A stretch of DNA of 64,000 nt from CAWKMN01 sp963850765 (GTDB lineage: Bacteria > Chloroflexota > Anaerolineae > Aggregatilineales > Aggregatilineaceae), in contig CAWKMN010000010.1 in NCBI GenBank assembly GCA_963850765.1, forward strand, positions 248,001 to 312,000. Direction: 5' to 3'. Shown one piece after another: positions 28,587 to 37,806 of the stretch (positions within the stretch are counted from its first letter, which is position 1; every line of letters begins with the position of its first letter). The notes under the pieces were generated by a model that saw only the letters and a program-made list of their open reading frames with translations, searched no databases and was not told where the DNA came from. The position numbers and the translations under genes were made by a program.

Positions 28587-31500
28587 TTGGCCTACGTCGA
28601 ACTGCACTGTCACTCCAACTTCAGCCTGCTGGATGGCGCATCCCACCCGGAAGAACTGGTGACACGCGCTGCCGAACTGGGCATGGACGCGCTGGCGCTG
28701 ACCGACCATGACGCGGTGTATGGCGCGGTGCGGTTTGTCGAAGCGGCGCACGCGGCGGGCATCAAGCCCATTCTCGGCGCGGAGATGACGCTGCAAGACG
28801 GCGCGCATCTGACCCTGCTGGTCGAAAATGAGATCGGCTGGTTCAACCTGTGCCATCTCATCAGCACCGCCCGGCAGCACGCGCCGAAGGGGGAAGCCCG
28901 GCTGCCCTACGAGACGCTGAGCCGGCATACGGCGGGGCTGCTGGCACTGTCCGGCTGCCGGCAGGGGGGTATCGCCCGCGCCCTGCTGGACGACGATTGG
29001 GACACGGCGGCGCAACTCGCGGCGGATTTCCGCGCGTGGTTTGGCGCGGACCGCTGCTGGATAGAGGTGCAGCATCACCTGCGGGCGGGCGATACGCGGC
29101 TGGTCGAGCAGTCGGTCGCTTTGGCGCGCGACGATGGGACTTGGGCTACGTGGCGACCAACAACGTCCACTACGCCACGCGCGACAGCCACCGCTTGCAG
29201 GATATTCTCGTCTGCATCCGCCACCATACCACGCTGGAACAGGCCGGACCGCTGCGCCGCGCCAACTCGGAATACTACCTGAAATCCGCCGAGAAGATGA
29301 CCCGCCTGTTTGCGCGTTATCCCGACGCCATCCGCCAGACACGCATCATCGCCGAGCGCTGCCAGTTCCAGCCGCGCTACGGCCTGCAAGACCTGCCCTG
29401 CTTCGACCTCCCCGCCGGGATGGATGCCCCTACCCATCTGCGCCGCCTGTGTGAGGAGGTGCTGTCCCAGCGCTATCCCGCTGCGAGCGCCGCCGTCCGG
29501 GAACGATTGGAACGCGAGTTGGGCATCATCACGCGGGCCGGGCTGGCGAATTACTTCCTCATCGTGTGGGACATCGTGCGCTTCGCCCGCGCGCAGGGTA
29601 TTCTCTGCCAGGGACGCGGCTCGGCGGCGAACTCGCTGGTCGCGTATCTGCTCGGCATCACGCCGATTGACCCGCTGGCGCATAATCTTGTCTTCGAGCG
29701 CTTCCTCTCCGACGAGCGGCGTCTCGCCCCCGACATCGACATCGACTTCCAGGCGGACCGCCGCGAAGAGGTCATCCAGTACGTCTACCAGACCTACGGC
29801 ACCGACCACGCGGCGATGGCCTGCACGCTGGTCACCTACCGGCGGCGGAGCGCGGTCCGCGAGGTGGGCAAAGCGCTGGGCCTGCCGCTGAGCGACCTCG
29901 GTCCGCTGGCCGATGACGCCGAGGCGATTGCAGCAGAAGCGCAACAATCCGGTCTATCGCCAATTGATGCAGTTGTGCGAGCAGATTAAGGGCTTTCCGC
30001 GCCACCTGGGGATTCACAACGGCGGGATGGTCATCACCGGGCCGCTCATCACCGAGCGCGTGCCGGTCGAACCGGCCACCATGCCGGGGCGCTATGTCGT
30101 GCAGTGGGACAAGGAAGGGCTGGAAGCGTCCGGGCTGGTCAAGATCGACATCCTGGGGCTGCGCATGCTGTCGGTCATTGCCGAGACGGTGCGCGTCGTC
30201 GGGCAAGGTCATCCCGTGCTCCCGGCCACCTTCGATGACCCGGCGGTGTACGAGATGATTGGCCGGGCGGATACGATCGGCGTGTTCCAGGTCGAGAGCC
30301 GCGCCCAGTCGCAGTTACAGCCCATCTTCCAGCCGCATGCGCTTCGAAGACCTGATTGTCGCCATCTCGCTCATCCGGCCCGGTCCGATTCAGGGCAACA
30401 TGGTGCATCCTTACATCCGGCGGCGGTTGGGCGAAGAGCCGGTGACGTATGCCCATCCCTGCCTGAAGCCGGTGCTGGAGGATACGTTGGGGGTGATTCT
30501 GTTTCAGGAGCAGGTGCTCCAGGTGACGCGCGTGCTGGCCGGGTTCACGCCGGGCCAGGGCGAACTGCTGCGGCGGGCGCTCGGCTCGAAGCACGCGCAT
30601 GGAAGCGGTCGAGGCGTTCCGGGCGCAGTTTGTGCAGGGCGTGCTGGCGCAGGGGATGAGTCAGGCCATCGCCGAGGAGGTCTTCGACCGGCTGCGCGCC
30701 TTCGCTGGCTATTCGTTCCCCAAGAGTCACGCGGCGGCCTTCGCCGTGCTGGTCTACCAGTCCGCCTGGCTGAAGCGGTACCATCCGGCGGCATTTTACG
30801 CGGCGCTGCTGAACCACCAGCCGATGGGCTTCTGGTCGCCGGCGGTGATTGTCAACGATGCGAAGCGGCATGATATCCGCATCCTGCCGGTGGATATGCA
30901 CCGCAGCGAGGCGACCTGTACGGTCGCGGAGGGTGGTCTGCGGCTGGGGTTCAACTATGTGAAAGGATTTGGTGAGGCGAGCAGCGGGCGGCTGGTCGAG
31001 GCGCGGCTGGCCGGACCGTTCGCGGACTTGAAGGACTTCTGCCGCCGGACGCATCTGCCGCAGCGCCTGGTGGAGCACCTGATTCTGGCGGGCGCGTTCG
31101 ACGACTGGAACCTGCCGCGCCGCACGCTGCTATGGGAGTTGGGCAAGCTGCGCTATCCGGTGGACGAACTCGACCTCATCTTCGCTGAAGACGGTGTAGC
31201 GCTGCCCGAACTCACCGCCATGCAGAAATTCGCCTACGAAGGGGCGATGCTCGGCGTATCGGTCGATGGGCACCTGATGGAGTTCTACCGCGCATGGCTG
31301 GACGAGCACGGCGTTCTGAGCAGCGCCGGCATCCGGAGCATGTGCGAACGGGGATATGGTGCAAATGTGCGGGCTTGGTCGTCGTGCATCAGGCTCCGCC
31401 GACCGCCAAGGGTGTGCATTTCATCACCCTCGAAGATGAACACGGCCTGCTGGACCTCATCGTGCGCCCGGACGTGTACGAGCGCTATCGCCGCGTGCTG

Positions 31501-31589
31501 ATGGCGCGAATGTGCTGGTCGCGGCAGGCACCGTGCAGCGCCGGGATGGCACCATCAACGTGATAGCCGAGCGGGTGGCCGCGCTCTAG
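28587..31589 (+). pseudogene. dnaE2: DnaE2/ImuC error-prone DNA polymerase III alpha, frameshifted (cassette 1)
   Basis: This C-family translesion polymerase would be about 1,000 residues if intact. The PHP domain is at the N-terminus (VELHCHSNFSLLDGA, ALTDHDAVYGAV). The palm has GRGSAANSLVAYLLGITP and the catalytic PDIDIDFQ block, followed by the (HhH)2 region and an OB fold near the end (VHFITLEDEHGLLDLI). The frame breaks near 29137, 29925, 30345, 30593, 31355 and 31503. The first codon is TTG 28587, after a TGA; cassette 2 has ATG. If the breaks are sequencing errors, this is an active ImuC; otherwise it is a decaying copy. Confidence 0.85.
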
Positions 31590-31775
31590 AACGTGTTATG
31601 CACTTTTGGCCCCTATCCCCCACCCCTTTCTCCAAGAGTGGTTGGAAAGTCTCGCTCTGCCCAACAGCCAGGGAGCTTCACCTGAGAATCAGGCACCTCC
31701 GCAGCGGGTTCGGCGTTCGCTCCTCAACTTCTTAAAATCTTGGGTAATCCGAACCGCTTTCAGGAGCAGCCAGCC
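31590..31775. other. Intergenic stretch with a GTTATGCAC...GCCCCTATCC repeat
   Basis: CTCTAGAACGTGTTATGCAC directly overlaps the dnaE2 stop. Related sequence recurs in inverted form at about 41740-41762, and the GCACTTTT(G/A)GCCCCTATCC part at 41565. No gene is seen before the cupin. Confidence 0.4.
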
Positions 31776-32189
31776 ATGTCAACCTCATTGAACCTGACCT
31801 GCAAGATTGTCCGGCCCAATACGACATTTGATGGTCAACAGGGGTTCAGCTACTTCGAGGGTATTTCGGCGCAAAGTGTCGGATCTGAGGGCATATGTAT
31901 GCATCTCCTGACCATTCCGCCCGGCGGTCAGGCGCAAGCCCATCGGCATGAACATCACGAAACCGCTATCTATGTCCTGAGCGGTGAAGCCGAGATGTGG
32001 TACGGTGAGAATTTAAGTGAGTATTTGACGGTCAAGGCCGGGGAATTCCTGTATATCCCGGCCGGGATGCCGCATCTGCCGCGCAATCCCAGTGCAGCGG
32101 AATCCTGCACGGCGGTGTTGGCCCGCACCGACCCCAACGAACAGGAAAGCGTCGTGCTGCTGCCAGAGTTGGAGCAGCGGCTCAAATAG
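31776..32189 (+). CDS. Cupin-domain protein
   Basis: This 137-residue single-domain cupin has motif 1 HRHEHHETAIYVLSGEAEMWYG (metal ligands from the HxHE group), and motif 2 GEFLYIPAGMPHLPRN. I chose ATG 31776 as the start of the conserved region. Many such small cupins are sugar isomerases or dioxygenase-like sensors; nothing nearby fixes the substrate. Confidence 0.8.
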   Translation: MSTSLNLTCKIVRPNTTFDGQQGFSYFEGISAQSVGSEGICMHLLTIPPGGQAQAHRHEHHETAIYVLSGEAEMWYGENLSEYLTVKAGEFLYIPAGMPHLPRNPSAAESCTAVLARTDPNEQESVVLLPELEQRLK

Positions 32190-32241
32190 ATCGTGCCGCG
32201 AGGGGATGGCGTGAAGTTGTCAGGTGATGAAGGGAGCTACC

Positions 32242-33303
32242 ATGACTCGTTTTTTCCTCGGACTCGTGATTGCTTTGGGCCTTGCCGGACGAGTCCCGCA
32301 ATCGGTTTCACCGGCCTTCAGCCCATTTGGAACCGTGACCCTGGCGGTTGACTTTGCCGTCAACGGTGCTGGTCGCAATGTCGATACGATTGCGTTCTGG
32401 GAAGCGCCCAACGAGCGTGATTCGCTGATGTTTGTGGGGGCCAAATCGTCGGAACTGGTCGAAGTGTGGCGTTTTCCATATGCTTCCCCTGACGATGAAC
32501 ACATCCCGCTCACCCACGCCTGTATCAGCGCGGGAACCAACGGCGTCATCGTGGACCAGGAAGCAAACCTGCTGTATATCAGCATGGTCTATTCGGCGAC
32601 GGTGTGTGTGTTCAGCGTGCCCGATTTAGCGTATGTGACCGAAATTACTCTCCCCGGCTCTTTCCGGCGGGAACCCAATCTGGCCCTCCTGAAGGTAGGA
32701 GGAGGTGAAACAAGGCTCTATGTGTCCGACGATGACATTGTGTACATTGTTGACCCGGCATCCGGTGTTCTCCTGAGCACATTTATCCCGGTTGCCGGCC
32801 TGGAAACGATGTATGGCGACAACTACGAGCAGATTCTGTATATCCCCGATGAAAACGAGCGAACCGGCGTCTATGCGTATGACCCGGACGGCAATCTGCT
32901 CGTGCGGAGTGACCGTTCCAGACTGGGTGACAGCACCGTTTTTGATTCGGACGCCGAGGGGATTTTTGTCTATACCTGCCCCTCCGACGGTACCAGCGAC
33001 AATGGGCAGGGTTTCATCGTAGTTTCGGACCAAATCGAGGACGCCACCATTGGCAATGACTTTGAGTTTTTCGACCGGCAGACCGGGCAATATCTGGGCC
33101 ACATGAAGCTGACCCTACCGGATGGCTCTTATGTTTACAACACGGATGGCATCGCCTCAACGCAGCGGAATTCCACCCGCTTTGCGGGAGGTCTGTTTGT
33201 GGCCATCCATGATGATTCAGAAACCGTAGGGCTGAGCTGGCAAACGATTCTGTCCGCAACGGGCCTAAACTGCGACACGGGTCAAGATCACTCACCCGGA
33301 TGA
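32242..33303 (+). CDS. Secreted phytase-like beta-propeller protein
   Basis: This protein of about 353 residues has a signal peptide (MTRFFLGLVIALGLAG) starting at ATG 32242 behind GGGAG. The mature part has the 3-phytase (BPP) propeller pattern: DTIAFWEAPNERDSLMFVG at the first blade, ETMYGDNYEQILYIPDE in the middle, and GQGFIVVSDQ then DRQTGQYLGHMKL late. BPP enzymes hydrolyse phytate with calcium. Whether all calcium ligands are kept cannot be judged by eye. Its 3' end overlaps the convergent Toprim gene by 16 bp. Confidence 0.7.
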   Translation: MTRFFLGLVIALGLAGRVPQSVSPAFSPFGTVTLAVDFAVNGAGRNVDTIAFWEAPNERDSLMFVGAKSSELVEVWRFPYASPDDEHIPLTHACISAGTNGVIVDQEANLLYISMVYSATVCVFSVPDLAYVTEITLPGSFRREPNLALLKVGGGETRLYVSDDDIVYIVDPASGVLLSTFIPVAGLETMYGDNYEQILYIPDENERTGVYAYDPDGNLLVRSDRSRLGDSTVFDSDAEGIFVYTCPSDGTSDNGQGFIVVSDQIEDATIGNDFEFFDRQTGQYLGHMKLTLPDGSYVYNTDGIASTQRNSTRFAGGLFVAIHDDSETVGLSWQTILSATGLNCDTGQDHSPG

Positions 33304-34298
33304 TCGGCTTTGAAGTCATCCCAGGATGGCACGCCGAGCAGGTCGGCCACCTCTTTCGTGCGGTGCGGACCGCACGCGAAGCAGTGAATGCCGTGGGTGT
33401 TATAGTTCCACCCGGCGGACGGGTGCCGGTCATCATGGAACGGGCAGCGGAAGTCCTTGCTGAAACCCTTGTGATCCGGCGGGGATACCGACCAGAAGCG
33501 CAGCGCGGCCGCTTCGACCACGTCCACACACCAGCGCTCGTAAAGAGAGTACGTATCCCGGAACAGCCGAAGCGGCTGCTGAATATACAGCCACTCGTCA
33601 GATTCATCGGAGAGATAGTCCTCGAAGATCCGTTCGGACAGGTGTTCCAGGTCGTGCCTCAGGCAGTCAGGCCCCACCGCGAGCAGCAGTTTCCCAATAT
33701 CACCCTTGCTATCGGGTGCAAAGGGCAGGGCGTGAACAACCAGACGTACCGCAAAATCGCCCAGGGCGCGGCGGATGTTCACCGCGAAGCGTGCGCCCGC
33801 CTCGTCGCAGTCCGGCGCGATGTGAAGCTCCGCCACATGCAGATAGTTCAGTTCCGCGCGGAACCAGTCGGGGATATGGCGCGCCTCACCGTCAAACATA
33901 CAGGTGGCGTTGTGCAGCCCACCTTCCCACAGCGCCCACACGTCCGCTTCGCCGCTCGCCAGCCAGAGCACGCCGTCCGCCGCTGCGATACGCCGCTTAA
34001 GCCCGCCGTCGTGATCATAGAACCGGATGCCGCCGGGCTTGTTGGGCAGCCATAGATACTTGGGCGATGCCGTGCTGTCGAACGCTTTCCAGCGCACCAC
34101 CTCTGTATCCGGTTGGATCGGATACTGCCAGCCCTGCCCGCGCGGTGAGAACTCAAAATGCGCGATCGTAGCGTCCGACAGGCCGCGTTCGGCCAGCAGC
34201 CCCTTCCAGAGCGGCGCGACTCGCCGGAAGACCCACTCGTGGCGCGCATGGCGCACGTCGGGCGCAGTATCGGTTGGTGTGAGCGTAACAGTAGCCAT
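33288..34298 (-). CDS. Toprim-CHC2 primase-like protein with reversed domain order
   Basis: This 336-residue protein carries the two DnaG-type modules in the opposite order. A Toprim-like core comes first: LWLASGEADVWAL (conserved Glu) at about residues 110-122 and AELHIAPDCDEAG (DxD) at about 160-172. A CHC2 zinc finger comes last: CPFHDDRHPSAG...HCFACG at about residues 290-316, with Cys-x2-His and Cys-x2-Cys ligands intact. No RNA polymerase or helicase-binding domain is visible. ATG 34298 is chosen because an SOS-like box (34358-34375) lies 60 bp upstream; the frame is open further. It is likely a DNA-damage-induced primase-related protein, by inference. Confidence 0.7.
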   Translation of the reverse strand: MATVTLTPTDTAPDVRHARHEWVFRRVAPLWKGLLAERGLSDATIAHFEFSPRGQGWQYPIQPDTEVVRWKAFDSTASPKYLWLPNKPGGIRFYDHDGGLKRRIAAADGVLWLASGEADVWALWEGGLHNATCMFDGEARHIPDWFRAELNYLHVAELHIAPDCDEAGARFAVNIRRALGDFAVRLVVHALPFAPDSKGDIGKLLLAVGPDCLRHDLEHLSERIFEDYLSDESDEWLYIQQPLRLFRDTYSLYERWCVDVVEAAALRFWSVSPPDHKGFSKDFRCPFHDDRHPSAGWNYNTHGIHCFACGPHRTKEVADLLGVPSWDDFKADHPGE

Positions 34299-34357
34299 CA
34301 GCGCTGCTTTCTGCTGGCGGACAATCACAGGTCGCAGAGTGCGATCCTGTTTATATT

Positions 34358-34375
34358 TTAGCACATATGTTCTAA
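34358..34375. promoter_or_regulatory. SOS/LexA-like box in front of the Toprim-CHC2 gene
   Basis: TTAGCACATATGTTCTAA (plus strand) is palindromic with a single mismatched pair. On the gene's strand it reads TTAGAACATATGTGCTAA, with the core GAAC-N4-GTGCTA. It is the best copy of the motif in the window. Confidence 0.65.
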
Positions 34376-34505
34376 TATTGCTATCGATCCGGCCTTCTCG
34401 AACGGTTAGGAAATGAAAGCCTAACAGTCTGATAACCGCCGCCCCCGCTCCCATTGGTTTCGCCGCCGCCGTGTTCTATACTATGTCAGCAGGAGGACAT
34501 CGAGC

Positions 34506-34925
34506 ATGGTCGAACAGATCTCTCGCCCCACCGTCTACGGGATCGGCTACAGCGGCCGCACGCTGGACGAGATCCGGCAGCTCCTCGAACAACTGGATGC
34601 CTATCTGGTGGACATCCGGTTCGTGCCCAACTCCCGCAATCCGGCGTTCCGCCAGAAGGCGCTGATCAACGCATTGGGTGATCGGTATATTCATGTGCAG
34701 GCGTTCGGGAACCCCAACTTCAGGAGCGGCGGTCCGGTCGAAATAGCGGACTACGATGCGGGGAAAGCGGCGCTGGAAGCGCTGGATAAACCCACGCTGC
34801 TGATGTGCATGTGCAAAGATCCGGCGACGTGCCACCGCACGGTGGTGCTGCGCCATCTGGCGGAGGACGGATTTGAAACGCAGGAATGGGGCGAGCGCGG
34901 CACTGATCAACTGCCGCTGCTGTGA
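34506..34925 (+). CDS. DUF488-family protein
   Basis: This 139-residue protein begins VYGIGYSGRTLDEIRQLLEQ and continues LVDIRFVPNSRNPAF. Near the C-terminus it has the cysteine cluster LLMCMCKDPATCHR, all typical of DUF488. Its function is not established. It is divergent from the Toprim-CHC2 gene, 131 bp from the SOS-like box. Confidence 0.85.
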   Translation: MVEQISRPTVYGIGYSGRTLDEIRQLLEQLDAYLVDIRFVPNSRNPAFRQKALINALGDRYIHVQAFGNPNFRSGGPVEIADYDAGKAALEALDKPTLLMCMCKDPATCHRTVVLRHLAEDGFETQEWGERGTDQLPLL

Positions 34926-35030
34926 TGAACGCTTAAGCGCGCGATCTCGGGTCACTCCTCTGTTCCGAAGCCGGGCAGTTCATTACCGGGTGTACGATCC
35001 CGTTCCACTTCCGCCCCTGGCCCACCTCAC

Positions 35031-35970
35031 TCACGCCCTTATATACGCATGGGCGCTATCAATCGCCGCGCGCAGGTTGTCCCACGATGTCTCATTGGGA
35101 ACGGTGCAGTCCGCCGCCAGCACAAATCGCTCCGGCGCTTGCTGCAAGACCGCTTCCGCCGCCTGCCGCACCTGATCGGGCGTCCCGGCTGCCAAGAACT
35201 CCTTTACGCTCCATGCCGCCCATGTACGGACGATTAAAGAGCCGCGCGGCTTCAGTTGGGGTCAGGGTCCGATCCCCGACGGTCAGCGGGCAGTTCACCA
35301 TGTCGCCGGGATAATCCAGGAAGGGCGTGAAACTGTCGTAATCGCGCTGGTAATCGCACACATGCAGGATGTTATACTCACAGCGCTGGTTGATCTCGTC
35401 CATCAGCACGAGATCATATGGCTTGATGGTTTGCTCGAAGATGAGGCTGTCGGCGAAACGGCCCGCTTCTCCGCCCTGCGTGGAGTGATAAAAACCGTCC
35501 ACGCCAAGATCGATACAGGCGCGCACAAAAATCTGGAGGCTCTCGGTGATGATCTCCAAGCCGCGCCGGACCTGCTCCGGTGCCTGCTGAAGATGCGCCG
35601 TCAGCAGCGCGTCGCTGGTGCTGTGCCCGGCACACATATACGGTGAATAGAGCGTCACCACGACGACCGCTTCATGTTTCGCCGCCTTGACCAGCCCCTC
35701 GACCACCTGTAACTGGCCTTCGTAAAAATCCCGGCCATAACGCGGCATCCGCGCCCAATCCTCCGGCCGCTGGATGCTGGGAACCGGGGGAAAAACGCGT
35801 TCGTACTGGATTTTGACCAAATCCATGCCTGTGTAATGAAAGAATTCGAGATGCTTCTCGATAGCAGCCGAGCCTTCCTGAAAGCCCGGCGGGAAATGCA
35901 GGAAAAACGCGGCGGGCACGTAGGGCGCTCTACCCTCCAGCACGCTGAACATCACATCACGCTTATTCAT
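35031..35970 (-). CDS. Uroporphyrinogen decarboxylase-family protein, one frameshift
   Basis: This UroD/MtaA-like TIM barrel of about 312 residues has FLHFPPGFQEGSAAIEKHLE near the start and HVCDYQRDYDSFTPFLDYPG in the C-terminal half. ATG 35970 follows GGGAAGAG. An extra G near 35205 shifts the frame. With it removed the protein ends LAAGTPDQVRQAAEAV...AHAYIRA at TGA 35031. The family includes methyltransferase partners and haem synthesis enzymes. This member lacks haem-gene neighbours, so a corrinoid-methyl transfer role is as likely as decarboxylation. Confidence 0.75.
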
Positions 35971-36031
35971 TCTCTTCCCCTTCACAAATGGAAATCGCAG
36001 TCTGATCCTAACGCCGGTCGCGGTGAACGGG

Positions 36032-36859
36032 CTATATCGGCGAATCAACTGGCTTATATTCGGTAATCTGCCCGAAGGCTTCAAATCCCACACGCGCATA
36101 GATCCGCGCGCCTGCTTCTGATGCCTGCAGAATGGCGGTTCGATAGCCCTGCGTTTGTGCATCCAACAGCGGCCGCAGCGTCATCGCCGTGCCAAAACCG
36201 CGCCGACGGTACGCCGAGAGCGTGCAGATGTTGTAGAGGCCGGCCACCCCGCTACCGATCGTCAGTTCCGATGCAGCGACAGGAATATCCGACAGGCAAC
36301 CGATATAGAGCCACAAAGGGACATCGGCGGCCAGCAGGACGGGCGCGGCTCTCTCATAGAAGCGCAGCACCTCCGCATCAGGCGGTGTCCAGTTGGCTGC
36401 GACGATTAGGGCGAAATCCTGGAGTTGTTCTTCTGTGCGGACCCGTTGAACCCGCAAGCCATCTGGCGACAGCTCAGCGGCGCGGAGTTGGTCCAGATCC
36501 GCCGCCATCGCGAGCTCAGTTTCCGCGCGAACCAGACCGGCCGCGACCAGCCGTTCGCCCAGATCAGCGGGTTTGTCACCTGGACTCACCCACCAGGAGA
36601 ATGGACGGTTCACGACCGCAAAATAGTTGATAGCCATCTGAATCCCCTGGGACACCGCCTCATCGGTCAGCCGCGCGCGGCACACGGCGTTAAAGGTATC
36701 GCAGAGGAGGCCAGAGTCCACCCACACCAAATCGGGTTCATCCCGGACGACCATGCCCGCAGTGCGGTGGTGGAGCCACGAGAAATGTGTCACGAGGTTC
36801 GCCGTGGCCGCTGCAGCGATATCCGGCCGGGTGAGATGCGATTGAGAAAGCATATCCAT
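36032..36859 (-). CDS. GNAT-family N-acetyltransferase
   Basis: This protein of about 275 residues has a variable N-terminal half and a C-terminal GNAT domain. The acetyl-CoA loop is YRRRGFGTAMTLRPL (residues about 215-230) and the end reads ILQASEAGARIYARVGFE. ATG 36859 is preferred over an in-frame GTG two codons earlier. Acceptor unknown. Confidence 0.8.
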   Translation of the reverse strand: MDMLSQSHLTRPDIAAAATANLVTHFSWLHHRTAGMVVRDEPDLVWVDSGLLCDTFNAVCRARLTDEAVSQGIQMAINYFAVVNRPFSWWVSPGDKPADLGERLVAAGLVRAETELAMAADLDQLRAAELSPDGLRVQRVRTEEQLQDFALIVAANWTPPDAEVLRFYERAAPVLLAADVPLWLYIGCLSDIPVAASELTIGSGVAGLYNICTLSAYRRRGFGTAMTLRPLLDAQTQGYRTAILQASEAGARIYARVGFEAFGQITEYKPVDSPI

Positions 36860-36907
36860 AGTCACTCCCGTTAATACGACCTGAATCCCTGTCTACTCAT
36901 ACGGCAG

Positions 36908-37459
36908 TCAGGACGCCGCCATCCGTTCCGCCAGGTCCAGCACTTTATGGATCGTGTTCCAGTTGCGCACCGTTCCGGTTACTTTCAGCTTCCGTTCCAT
37001 GAGCGTGTTGGTGAGCTTCGACCGTCCCTGCCCGTCGGGATAATAGAGATAGGCTTCTTTGCCCAGGACTTGAAAAGTTTCAGGGCCGGTATAACTTTCA
37101 CGCAGGCTGGCGATCGCATCCTCAGCCGGCGTCTCGGAGAGAAACATCACCACCAGCTTGCTCGGATCCGCCTGCTCGACCAGGGACGGATTTCGGCTGA
37201 TCACGCCCCGCCATTCGTCCAGGGTGCGCAGCAGAATATCAGAGTGAAATCCAAAACGCCGCTCGATCCCGGCTTCGATCTGAGCGCGGAGGGCGGCGGG
37301 CTCCATCTCATCGCTCTCGAACACGACATTCCCACTTTGCAGCAGGGTTTTTGGATCGGTCAGACCCAGCGACTCGTAGAGCGCCCGCAGGTCCTCCATC
37401 CTGATTTGCTTGTTGCCTCCGACGTTGATACCCCGCAGCAGCGAAATATAGACTGGCAT
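36908..37459 (-). CDS. DUF1697-family protein
   Basis: This 183-residue protein begins with the family signature YISLLRGINVGGNKQIRMED. It continues with LLQSGNVVFESDE and ends with a conserved helix (RNWNTIHKVLDLAERMA). DUF1697 proteins are widespread, small and cytoplasmic with no agreed function. It is complete and intact. Confidence 0.85.
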   Translation of the reverse strand: MPVYISLLRGINVGGNKQIRMEDLRALYESLGLTDPKTLLQSGNVVFESDEMEPAALRAQIEAGIERRFGFHSDILLRTLDEWRGVISRNPSLVEQADPSKLVVMFLSETPAEDAIASLRESYTGPETFQVLGKEAYLYYPDGQGRSKLTNTLMERKLKVTGTVRNWNTIHKVLDLAERMAAS

Positions 37460-37590
37460 GGCGTGTCCCCTGACAAGTGATATTCGGTGCTCACATTCTA
37501 GAGATTCGAGCCGGCGGTGCCCAATTGGTCTGAGTCCGCTGCCTACGCCGGACGTTAATGCCGATAAAGAAAATAAGCGGACAAGGCAGG

Positions 37591-37680
37591 TGTAGGGGCG
37601 GACCCCCGTGTCCGCCCAGCGCGGCGCTGCCGCGCGTCGCGCTGGGCGCGACTGGGAGCACACGGAGGTGCTCCCCTACA
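37591..37680. repeat. 90-bp palindromic element with TGTAGGGG/CCCCTACA ends
   Basis: The element starts TGTAGGGGCGGACC and ends GAGGTGCTCCCCTACA. Inside are two more stems (CGGACCCCCGTGTCCG and CAGCGCGGCG...CGCGCTGGGCG). The perfect 8-bp terminal inverted repeat suggests a tiny MITE-like or REP-like unit. It fills most of the 347-bp gap between DUF1697 and the polymerase. Relatives are at 16257-16310, 22586-22617, 46165-46190 and 48805-48856. Confidence 0.7.
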
Positions 37681-37752
37681 TAATCGCGTTATCCGAATAA
37701 ATACAACCTACATTATCCGGCGGCATCCTCTTGTGAAACGCACCCGCTCATC

Positions 37753-37770
37753 GAACAAACGAGCTATAAT
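37753..37770 (+). promoter_or_regulatory. SOS-like box overlapping the -10 of the family A polymerase gene
   Basis: GAACAAACGAGCTA at 37753-37766 matches the GAAC-N4-GTGCTA core of the other boxes with one change (T to A). It runs into TATAAT at 37765-37770. The polymerase starts 37 bp later at 37807. Confidence 0.5.
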
Positions 37771-37806
37771 CAGACCAGAATTGTTGAGACGACGGTGGGT
37801 GCCGAG

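Noticed and set aside
37731..37770. TTGTGA at 37731 as -35 of the polymerase promoter
   Set aside because: The spacing to TATAAT is 28 nt, too long for a sigma70 promoter. The -35 is left unassigned.
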